From an uncultured Clostridia bacterium (GTDB lineage: Bacteria > Bacillota > Clostridia > Christensenellales > Aristaeellaceae): a DNA stretch of 5,835 nt. The DNA is taken from NCBI GenBank assembly GCA_946409855.1, contig CAMJXZ010000217.1, positions 1 to 5,835 of the forward strand. Direction: 5' to 3'. The notes under the pieces were generated by a model. That model had not been told where the DNA came from, ran no database searches, and worked only from the letters and a program-made list of their open reading frames with translations. Shown here piece after piece: positions 1 through 5,062 of the stretch. The translations under genes and the position numbers were made by a program. Each line of letters opens with the position of its first letter. Position 1 is the first letter of the stretch.

Positions 1-435
1 GGCGTGTTCGACAACACCACCGTCATCTACCTGGACACCGAAGAGCTGTCCTTCCCGGAGCAGCCCGCGGACCTGAGCGTGCCGGCAGGTTCCGGCGCGG
101 TCTTCCATGCTGCGGCGGCCGGAGGCAGGACGCCCTACAAGTATCAGTGGCAGGAAAAGCTCCCCCAGGGAGACTGGAAGGACATCCCCGGCGAGACCGG
201 GGATACCCTTGAAATAAAGGCCGTCACGGAGGACATGAACGGCAGCCGGTACCGCCTTGCGGTCCGTGACGCCAACGACAATACCGTCCTGAGCCGCGAA
301 GCGGTCCTGACGGTAAGGAAAGTGCCCCACACTGGCGACTCTACGCCCATCGGCTGGTACCTGGCGGGCATCGCGGCCGCGGTTTCCATCCTGGGATACC
401 TCGGGCTGAAGCGAAAGAGGGAACAAGCGGAATGA
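1..435 (+). CDS. C-terminal part of an Ig-like, sortase-anchored surface protein (5' partial)
   Basis: The reading frame is open from the first base and ends at TGA 433-435. The GTG at position 4 has no ribosome site in view, so the gene very probably begins upstream of the window. Numbering from that codon, residues about 20-105 look like an Ig-like or bacterial surface beta-sandwich domain (YQWQ near 47-50, then a hydrophobic and polar alternation ending in EAVLTV). A cell-wall sorting signal follows: VPHTGD at residues 107-112 (322-339), a hydrophobic membrane segment at about 116-135, and a basic KRKR tail at 136-139. VPHTG is a variant of LPXTG, so a sortase is expected to cleave between T and G and link the protein to the wall. 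The ligand or catalytic role would lie in the missing N-terminal part. No sortase gene is visible here. Confidence 0.85.
   Translation, partial: GVFDNTTVIYLDTEELSFPEQPADLSVPAGSGAVFHAAAAGGRTPYKYQWQEKLPQGDWKDIPGETGDTLEIKAVTEDMNGSRYRLAVRDANDNTVLSREAVLTVRKVPHTGDSTPIGWYLAGIAAAVSILGYLGLKRKREQAE
322..336 (+). other. Sortase recognition motif VPHTG
   Basis: These five codons read V-P-H-T-G and are followed by Asp, a hydrophobic span of about 20 residues and KRKRE. This is the standard three-part wall-sorting arrangement. The first position is Val where the canonical motif has Leu, a variation that occurs in Clostridia and may indicate a dedicated sortase class. Confidence 0.75.
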
Positions 436-470
436 ACGGAAGCATGAACTGACGGAGGAATAACACGCGG

Positions 471-493
471 CCCCGGGGCCTGAGCCCCGCGGG
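471..493 (+). other. GC-rich hairpin after the surface protein gene
   Basis: CGGGGC at 474-479 pairs with GCCCCG at 484-489 around the loop CTGA, and CCC 471-473 can stack on GGG 491-493 past one bulged C. It lies 36 bases after the stop codon. No T-run follows, so it is not a classical intrinsic terminator. It could stabilise the 3' end of the transcript or be a by-product of high GC. Confidence 0.35.
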
Positions 494-638
494 GAAAGGC
501 GGATGGGGATCCCTGCGGGATACCCGGCGGAGCGTAAAGGCCGGCATGCCGCCGAAACGCATCCGGAACTTCCGTGGCAAACGGGCATGCCGGACCGCGG
601 GCGGCGGCGCGGCTGCGATCTTATTTCAAACAGGACCG

Positions 639-683
639 GAAAAGGCTGTTGAGCGCGGCACATGGACGCTCAACAGCCTTTTC
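639..683. terminator. Bidirectional intrinsic terminator
   Basis: A perfect 17-bp inverted repeat has arms at 639-655 (GAAAAGGCTGTTGAGCG) and 667-683 (its exact complement), with an 11-base loop. The right arm ends in TTTTC and the left arm begins with GAAAA, so a T-run follows the hairpin on either strand. It sits between the convergent surface-protein and beta-helix genes, the expected place for a terminator that serves both. Confidence 0.88.
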
Positions 684-736
684 AAATGCCGGGGGGGGTC
701 CCGCGGGGGCGCTGAACCTTCCCACGGGCTCACGTT

Positions 737-2701
737 TTATGCGTGAGATGCGTTCCCGGGGGATGACAAATGCCAGCACAGAGAACCGTCCCCTGTGTTT
801 TCCCAGGCGGCGAACGGGCCGGGCATGACATTTTCCGCGTCCCTTTCTTCCCCCGAAAGGTCGCAGCGGACGCTGTCAAAAGCGGGGACGGGGCGCACCG
901 CCAGCGGATCGCGGATCAGCCGCAGCCGGCGCAGCTGCGCGGCGAGGCCGAAGGGGGTGTCCCCGGAGGTGCGGAAGGCGACGGTCCGCCGTTCCTCGTC
1001 AAGGCAGATGTCAAACCAGGCGTTCTGCCCGTTGGGGTCGAAGCCGAAGAATTCCTGCCAGGCGGGAAGGTTCAGGCAGGCCTCCGGTTCGGGATACATC
1101 ACCCGCAGGTAGCCGCCCTGCATCCGGACATACAGGTTGCCGTCCGCCCGGTTGTCCCGGGTGGGGAAGTCGATGGCCGCCTCGCCGCAGGCGTAAAAGA
1201 TGTTGTTGAAGACCTTTGCCTCCCGGGAGGTGCCGCCGCGTTCCATTCCGTGCATCCGGAAGCCGACCGGTTTGGCGTAATACCCGCTGTGGCGGCACAG
1301 GCCGATCAGGTTATGGGCGATCACCAGCCGGTCCGTGCCCTCGCCGTAGACCGCGTAGCCGTTCACCGCCTCCGTCTCCCGCAGCTTATACCAGCCGGAG
1401 GAGCCCGGCTCCTGGGGCACCTTCGAGGGATCGAAGCGGCCTTCCACGTTCCAGATGATGTTGTTGTCTATCAGGTTCACCCCGTCCCGGGTGCACTCGA
1501 TGAAGATCGCTTCCCGCTGCTCGATCCCGTTCAGGAAAAGATTGCCCGTGATACGGTTGTTCTCATTCCCGCAGTCCAGCCACAGATGATCGGCGCGGAG
1601 GGTATTGCGGAACACGTTGCGGCGGATCAGCGCGTTTACGCTGTTGTGCAGCTTGATCGCGCCGGCTTCCCAGGACAGCTCCATCTTCTGCCAGCCCGTG
1701 CCCTCGATGACGTTGTCCTCGATCAGCATTTCCTCCGCGAACATGCCGGCAATGCCGCAGACGCCCGCGTCGCGGATGCGGCAGTTCCGGATGACGCTGC
1801 GGCCGATGATCTCGTCCTCCCGGTGGGTGTGGTGCCAGCATTCGTTGCCCACGTCGATCGCCACGCCGTTGGACCAGTTGACCTCGCAGTCCTCAATGAT
1901 CCAGTGATGGCCGCGATAGGCGGAGACGGCGCCGCGCTGGGGGACCGGCGCGCCGGTTGCCGCGTGCTCGAAGACCAGGCCCCTGACGCGGATATAGTTC
2001 AGGAAAGGCTTGTCAGGCGCGAAGCACTGCTCCCGCACCGTCACCTCGATCCGGTGCTCCCCGGGGTCCGCGTCCCCGGCCAGGCGGAAATGCACCTTCT
2101 GGCCGTTGGCTTCCACCCAGTAGGTGTTGTCCTTCTGCCCCATCAGGTAGTACAGCGGCACCTGGGTCAGCGGCTTTCCGTCGCAGAACACGCAGCCGCG
2201 CCGGTTCAGGTAGGTGGTCATATCCGTCTTGTCGTACTCGATGAACAGCCGGTCGTGGAGGATGTTCACCGCACAGAAGGGGTTGTAGCCCCGGAACATA
2301 TCCGGATCCAGGTCATATTCCCAGATTCGCACGCCCTCCGGGTCCGCCCCGCGGAGCGACCAGCCCTCGCTGGGGACGAACCGCGTGACCTCTTCCGAGG
2401 CCCGGACGACCACGTCCCCGTCGCCGTAAGCCTCGTAGGATACCAGGTGCGCGGGGTCCGTGCCGCCGCGGAGCGGCCTGACGCACTCCCGGTACAGCCC
2501 CGCGCGGATCCGTACCCGGGTGCCCGGCCCGGCCTCCGCCGCGGCGCGGCCGATGGTCCTGAAAGGCGCCTCTTCGCTGCCGTCGCCGCTGTCAGACCCA
2601 TCCGGGCTGACGAACAGCTCCCGCTCCCAGACCGGTTCCGTTTCCCAGAAACGATAACCGCTCCCGTCCGGCAGGATCGCCGAAAGATCCCGATGCTCCA
2701 T
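737..2701 (-). CDS. Right-handed beta-helix glycosidase, GH120 (beta-xylosidase)-like
   Basis: This 654-residue protein is close in length to GH120 xylosidases (about 640). The N-terminus (LFVSPDGSDSGDG, 29-41, then PFRTIGRAA) is the usual opening of parallel beta-helix enzymes. Helix rungs with N-[IVL]-type turns recur at about 268, 303, 326, 358, 383, 410, 460, 497 and 518. From memory of Thermoanaerobacterium XylC, GAIKLH (347-352), LWLD (373-376) and IFIE (399-402) align with its catalytic region, placing the nucleophile at Asp376 and the acid/base at Glu402; their 26-residue spacing compares with 23 there. There is no signal peptide, so it probably acts in the cytoplasm on imported oligosaccharides such as xylo-oligosaccharides. 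The ATG is preceded by GGGAGGAGAGGG at 2717-2706. No transporter or regulator adjoins it. A related beta-helix hydrolase or lyase of other specificity remains possible. Confidence 0.8.
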   Translation of the reverse strand: MEHRDLSAILPDGSGYRFWETEPVWERELFVSPDGSDSGDGSEEAPFRTIGRAAAEAGPGTRVRIRAGLYRECVRPLRGGTDPAHLVSYEAYGDGDVVVRASEEVTRFVPSEGWSLRGADPEGVRIWEYDLDPDMFRGYNPFCAVNILHDRLFIEYDKTDMTTYLNRRGCVFCDGKPLTQVPLYYLMGQKDNTYWVEANGQKVHFRLAGDADPGEHRIEVTVREQCFAPDKPFLNYIRVRGLVFEHAATGAPVPQRGAVSAYRGHHWIIEDCEVNWSNGVAIDVGNECWHHTHREDEIIGRSVIRNCRIRDAGVCGIAGMFAEEMLIEDNVIEGTGWQKMELSWEAGAIKLHNSVNALIRRNVFRNTLRADHLWLDCGNENNRITGNLFLNGIEQREAIFIECTRDGVNLIDNNIIWNVEGRFDPSKVPQEPGSSGWYKLRETEAVNGYAVYGEGTDRLVIAHNLIGLCRHSGYYAKPVGFRMHGMERGGTSREAKVFNNIFYACGEAAIDFPTRDNRADGNLYVRMQGGYLRVMYPEPEACLNLPAWQEFFGFDPNGQNAWFDICLDEERRTVAFRTSGDTPFGLAAQLRRLRLIRDPLAVRPVPAFDSVRCDLSGEERDAENVMPGPFAAWENTGDGSLCWHLSSPGNASHA

Positions 2702-2705
2702 TTTT

Positions 2706-2717
2706 CCCTCTCCTCCC
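2706..2717 (-). promoter_or_regulatory. Ribosome binding site of the beta-helix gene
   Basis: On the minus strand this reads GGGAGGAGAGGG, four bases before the ATG at 2701. The purine run gives the AGGAG core about 7 bases of spacing. It fixes the start of the beta-helix protein at MEHRD. Confidence 0.8.
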
Positions 2718-2747
2718 TTGATGTATGGAATGATATGAGTTTATGAT
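2718..2747 (+). promoter_or_regulatory. Predicted sigma-A promoter of the SIMPL gene
   Basis: TTGATG (2718-2723) and TATGAT (2742-2747) are separated by 18 bases. Each box differs from consensus at one or two positions. Transcription would start near 2754 and leave a leader of about 95 bases before the ATG at 2850. The region overlaps the divergent start region of the beta-helix gene, so the two genes may affect each other's transcription. No equally clear promoter was found for the minus-strand gene. Confidence 0.55.
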
Positions 2748-2751
2748 ATGA
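2730..2751. repeat. Direct repeat ATGATATGA x2 in the divergent promoter region
   Basis: ATGATATGA occurs at 2730-2738 and again at 2743-2751, a 13-base period. The second copy overlaps the predicted -10 box. It stands out as AT-rich in a GC-rich neighbourhood and could be a regulator site, or simply the AT-rich part of promoters reading in both directions. Confidence 0.4.
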
Positions 2752-2835
2752 TCGCGGGCGGAATATTTCCAGCGGGGAAGAATTTCGTGCCGATGATCGT
2801 CTTATTGAGTGCGGGCAGGAAAAATGCCTGCGGAA

Positions 2836-2844
2836 AGGAAGGAG
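2836..2844 (+). promoter_or_regulatory. Ribosome binding site that sets the SIMPL start
   Basis: AGGAAGGAG lies 5 bases before ATG 2850. This supports 2850 over the in-frame ATG at 2748, which has no good ribosome site and would place a non-signal sequence ahead of a clear signal peptide. Confidence 0.85.
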
Positions 2845-2849
2845 AAAAA

Positions 2850-3551
2850 ATGAAAAAACTGATCGCCCTTGCGCTTGCCGCCATGCTTGCCCTGGCTTCC
2901 GCCGCCGCTTTTGCCGATACGAAGATAAGCGTGAAAGGCACCGGCGAGGTACGGGTGAGCGCGGATACGGCTGTCATCTCATTGGGCGTGAATGCCCGCG
3001 ACAAGGATGTCCTCAAGGCGCAGCAGAAAGTAAACGAGTCCATCGCGGCGATCCGCCAGGCCCTGATCGGCCGCGGTGTGAAGGAAGAGGATATCAATAC
3101 GGAGTTCATCAATATCTATGCCATGTACGACTACAATAACGATCAGGAACAGCTTGCGGCGTACAATGCCAGTTCCACCCTGGCCATCAGGGTCACGGAT
3201 ATGGAAAGCACGGGCGCGCTGATCGACATCTGCTTCGCCGCCGGCGCCAATACCCTCAACGGCATCTCCTTTTCAGCCTCGGACACTGAGGAAGCGGCTG
3301 ATGAAGCCATGAAGATGGCCGTGGCTGACGCGATGAAGAAAGCGGAGATCCTGGCGGCGTCCGCCGGGCTGAAGATCACCGGGATCGAGCTGATCTCGGA
3401 GGGCGGCACGGTCAATTACGAAAACAGCGTCGGCAATGTATACGCGAGGGGTTTTGAAATGGCTTCCGCCAAGGAAGACGCCGGCACCGTCGTCCAGGCC
3501 GCGAAACTGATCGTCAGCGCTTCGGTGACCGTCACATTCACGGCGGAGTGA
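2850..3551 (+). CDS. Secreted SIMPL-domain (DUF541, YggE/BP26-type) protein
   Basis: The product is 233 residues, a usual length for this family. Residues 1-22 form a Sec signal peptide (MKKL, a hydrophobic Leu/Ala core, and a likely cut after AFA before Asp23). The mature part opens with ISVKGTGEVRVSADTAVISLGV, typical of SIMPL proteins. A helix (about 55-75), a middle part with the YNASSTLAIRV strand, the repeated-strand core, and a closing VSASVTVTFTAE strand follow. Relatives include E. coli YggE, linked to oxidative stress, and Brucella BP26, which forms oligomeric rings. The biochemical role of the family is poorly defined. There is no lipobox or C-terminal anchor, so it is probably released or held by assembly. 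It appears to be a single-gene transcript. Its stop lies 7 bases before the stop of the convergent EetB-like gene. Confidence 0.9.
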   Translation: MKKLIALALAAMLALASAAAFADTKISVKGTGEVRVSADTAVISLGVNARDKDVLKAQQKVNESIAAIRQALIGRGVKEEDINTEFINIYAMYDYNNDQEQLAAYNASSTLAIRVTDMESTGALIDICFAAGANTLNGISFSASDTEEAADEAMKMAVADAMKKAEILAASAGLKITGIELISEGGTVNYENSVGNVYARGFEMASAKEDAGTVVQAAKLIVSASVTVTFTAE

Positions 3552-3558
3552 TCAGCGT

Positions 3559-4257
3559 TCAACGGTGAAACGGCAGCGCGTCCGGAGGGATCAGCGGCGA
3601 CGGCTCCCCCGTCTCAGCGGGGACGGGCGCCGCGGGCGCGGCGCTTTTCATGGTGTTATAAGCCAGCAGCAGCCCGGCGGCTGTAAGGACCAGGGCGACG
3701 GATACAAGCAGAGCGCCGGCTTTCCGGCTTCGCCGCGGTCCGCTGCGGTAACGGGCGTCGGGCGGCAGGCGCTTCATGACGCTGTTCGCGGCGACGCCCG
3801 TGGCCAGGCCGCAGCCAAGGCCCGCCGCCGCCAGGAGCGCCGTGTAATACAGCATCTGCCGGGAAGGGCTCAGGATCAGCACGGCCACGGCAGCCTGGCC
3901 CAGGTTGTGGCTCACGCCGCCGGCCATGGAGACCGCTATCGGGCTGATCCTCCCGCCCCGGCTCATCAGCGCCATCAGCGTCAGGCTGGCAAGCCCTCCG
4001 GCAAAGGCATACATCATGGCGCTGACGCCGCTGAACAAAAGGCCGGACAAAAGCACCTTCAGCGCCATCAGGATATAGGCGGAGGGAATGTCCGTCATAT
4101 ACACGGCGAAGATCAGGACGGCGTTGGACAGCCCGATCTTCACCCCGGGAACGCCGGTGGGGAACAGGCTTTCCACATAGCCCAGCACCAGCATCAGCGC
4201 CAGGAGCAGGGCGGACAGGGACACGCGATAAGCGACGTTTTGCCGTCTCATGGTCAC
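3559..4257 (-). CDS. Gx transporter family membrane protein (EetB-like, Hpre_diP_synt_I) with C-terminal extension
   Basis: This 232-residue protein belongs to the family once called heptaprenyl diphosphate synthase component I and now the Gx transporter family, an S-component-like membrane fold. Hydrophobic segments lie at about 11-30, 42-56, 60-78, 80-98, 105-130 and 136-158. The family signature FPTGVPGVKIGLSN occupies 32-45. The core ends near VMKRL (160-164). An unusual addition follows: a basic linker (RYRSGPRRSRK), a further membrane segment (about 180-200) and a Pro/Ala-rich tail (201-232) that should face outside. The GTG start at 4257 overlaps the upstream TGA in GTGA and has AGGAAGG at a suitable distance; ATG 4251 is the alternative. 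Relatives such as Listeria/Enterococcus EetB accompany NusG-II proteins in flavin-based extracellular electron transfer, which suggests a quinol-linked electron or flavin role. Isoprenoid synthesis is less likely because no component II gene is present. Confidence 0.82.
   Translation of the reverse strand: MTMRRQNVAYRVSLSALLLALMLVLGYVESLFPTGVPGVKIGLSNAVLIFAVYMTDIPSAYILMALKVLLSGLLFSGVSAMMYAFAGGLASLTLMALMSRGGRISPIAVSMAGGVSHNLGQAAVAVLILSPSRQMLYYTALLAAAGLGCGLATGVAANSVMKRLPPDARYRSGPRRSRKAGALLVSVALVLTAAGLLLAYNTMKSAAPAAPVPAETGEPSPLIPPDALPFHR
3627..3648 (+). terminator. Possible plus-strand terminator for the SIMPL gene, inside the convergent gene
   Basis: GCGCCGC (3627-3633), loop GGGC, GCGGCGC (3638-3644), then TTTT (3645-3648). 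On the plus strand this has the shape of an intrinsic terminator, 75 bases after the SIMPL stop. It lies within the Ala/Pro-coding tail of the minus-strand gene, where GC-rich palindromes can also arise by chance. No other terminator candidate was found for the SIMPL transcript. Confidence 0.5.
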
Positions 4258-4868
4258 TGGGATACACCTTCCTGTTCAGGGGACAGGGCCAGAAGTTCTT
4301 CGGTGGAATACAGCTCCAGGACCACCTGATGGGGCAGGCAGATGATCATGTTCCCCAAAAGCCTGGTCCCCTTGTTGCCCAGGGTCACCTCGCCCTGGAG
4401 GACACAGTCCCGGTTTTCGCAGTTGGCGGATTCCATACAGACGCCGGTGGGCGTCACATGGATGACATTGACGATCTCCCTGCCGTCGCCGCCCGCCTGC
4501 CGCAGGGGATACACGTAATCCTCCTCTTCCGGCAGGGGAAGCCAGCCTTCCTGGGTGGGAGAGACGACCCGGACATAGCCCCGGGCGTATTCGATGCTTT
4601 GTTCCCCGCGGGCGGTCCCCTCTTCCGTGGGACCGTCCGGTGAGGCCGGCGCAGCCGCTGCAGGCGCGCCGGCCTTTGTTTCGGCTGCTTTCATTCCGGC
4701 GCCGTCCGCCGTTTCGGACGCGTATGCCCCGGCGGCGTCCGCCGTTTCCGGCGTATGCGCGGCGCCCGGCGCGGCGTCCTGCCGCCGGCAGCCGGCGCAA
4801 AAGAGGATCAGGAAGCAGGCAAGCAGGACCCCCGCGACCAGCCGCGGGACCAGGGCTTTGGGATACAT
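4254..4868 (-). CDS. Exported NusG domain II protein (EetA-like)
   Basis: This 204-residue protein has a basic N-terminus and a hydrophobic segment (10-26) ending in LFCAGC. Cys27 may be a lipidation site, although the Cys at -3 is unusual for a lipobox, so an uncleaved anchor is possible. Residues 28-90 are a low-complexity Ala/Glu/Thr/Pro linker containing three 11-residue repeats. Residues about 95-192 form the NusG_II (DUF1312) domain, with CMESANCENRDCV (144-156) and NMIICLPHQVVLELY (173-187). Cysteines 144, 150, 155 and 177 and His180 are the notable conserved-type residues. This is not the transcription factor NusG. In Listeria- and Enterococcus-type extracellular electron transfer, EetA proteins of this kind work with EetB. 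It starts the operon with the Gx gene, which overlaps it by four bases. A near-consensus promoter lies upstream; the ribosome site is AAAAGGTG (4883-4876). Confidence 0.85.
   Translation of the reverse strand: MYPKALVPRLVAGVLLACFLILFCAGCRRQDAAPGAAHTPETADAAGAYASETADGAGMKAAETKAGAPAAAAPASPDGPTEEGTARGEQSIEYARGYVRVVSPTQEGWLPLPEEEDYVYPLRQAGGDGREIVNVIHVTPTGVCMESANCENRDCVLQGEVTLGNKGTRLLGNMIICLPHQVVLELYSTEELLALSPEQEGVSQ
4267..4273 (-). promoter_or_regulatory. Ribosome binding site that favours the GTG start of the Gx gene
   Basis: AGGAAGG on the minus strand lies 9 bases before GTG 4257 but 15 bases before ATG 4251. The shorter spacing favours GTG and the GTGA overlap with the preceding gene, consistent with translational coupling. 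Confidence 0.65.
4650..4748 (-). repeat. Three 11-residue repeats in the EetA-like linker
   Basis: The linker reads ETADAAGAYAS (41-51), ETADGAGMKAA (52-62) and ETKAGAPAAAA (63-73). At the DNA level CGTCCGCCGTTTC is exact at 4703-4715 and 4736-4748, a 33-base period. Such in-frame repeats can change linker length by slippage. The segment is probably an unstructured tether between membrane and NusG-II domain. Confidence 0.65.
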
Positions 4869-4902
4869 TCGCTTACACCTTTTCTGTCTTGATATGTGCA
4901 GT

Positions 4903-4931
4903 ATTATAGGTTATCCGCGGTAAAAAGTCAA
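4903..4931 (-). promoter_or_regulatory. Near-consensus sigma-A promoter of the EetA-EetB-like operon
   Basis: On the minus strand, TTGACT (4931-4926) and TATAAT (4908-4903) are separated by 17 bases. The -10 box is perfect and the -35 box has one mismatch. Transcription would start near 4896, about 28 bases before the ATG at 4868. Confidence 0.8.
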
Positions 4932-4950
4932 ATTTGCCGGAACGTCGGTC

Positions 4951-4960
4951 CGCCGCGGCG
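4951..4960. other. 10-bp palindrome between the divergent -35 boxes
   Basis: CGCCGCGGCG is a perfect palindrome in the 37-base gap between the two -35 boxes. An operator here could control both transcripts, but short GC palindromes are common at this base composition. Confidence 0.25.
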
Positions 4961-4968
4961 CCGGATGG

Positions 4969-4997
4969 TTGACAGTTATGGTTAATTCATGTACAAT
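4969..4997 (+). promoter_or_regulatory. Near-consensus sigma-A promoter of the FMN-binding flavoprotein gene
   Basis: TTGACA (4969-4974) is a perfect -35 box. TACAAT (4992-4997) follows after 17 bases and differs from consensus at one position. Transcription would start near 5004 and leave a leader of about 59 bases. The strength suggests high basal expression unless repressed. Confidence 0.85.
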
Positions 4998-5062
4998 AAT
5001 GAATAGCTCAATGAACATGTGCGAACGGAATATCGGAACGACAAGCAGAGGAGGAACGATCC

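Larger units (their letters stand above)
436..736. other. Intergenic region between convergent genes
   Basis: This 301-base stretch separates two genes whose 3' ends face each other. It holds a GC-rich hairpin near 471-493 and a strong bidirectional terminator at 639-683. The 8-bp palindrome GGCATGCC occurs twice, at 543-550 and 584-591; the first copy extends to 10 bp (542-551). A small open frame from 546 has no ribosome site and no recognisable domain. I see no RNA gene in it. Confidence 0.6.

Noticed and set aside
542..591. Two GGCATGCC palindromes as a possible attachment or operator site
   Set aside because: They are short, GC-rich, and not placed at a promoter or next to a mobile gene. 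Chance is likely.
546..746. A 66-codon open frame in the gap after the surface protein gene
   Set aside because: It runs through the bidirectional terminator, lacks a ribosome site and shows no recognisable protein features.
770..2746. A 658-codon open frame on the plus strand opposite the beta-helix gene
   Set aside because: Its product is rich in Pro, Val, Arg and Ala without domain features, it has no ribosome site, and the minus strand encodes a clear conserved enzyme. It is a GC-rich antisense shadow.
2815..2831. GCAGG/CCTGC hairpin in the SIMPL leader as a possible riboregulator
   Set aside because: The stem has only 5 bp with a 7-base loop and no sign of a ligand-binding fold or terminator. 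It is too weak to call.
2748..2849. N-terminal extension of the SIMPL protein from ATG 2748
   Set aside because: It overlaps the predicted promoter, lacks a ribosome site and would bury a standard signal peptide that has its own strong ribosome site.
3565..4329. A 254-codon plus-strand open frame opposite the Gx gene
   Set aside because: It is composed of Gln/Arg/Gly/His-rich sequence antisense to a clear membrane protein, with no domain and no plausible start signal.
4254..4868. Reading the NusG-II protein as a transcription elongation factor
   Set aside because: It has an N-terminal membrane or lipoprotein anchor and a lone extracytosolic-type NusG_II domain with cysteines, and lacks the NGN and KOW regions of true NusG.
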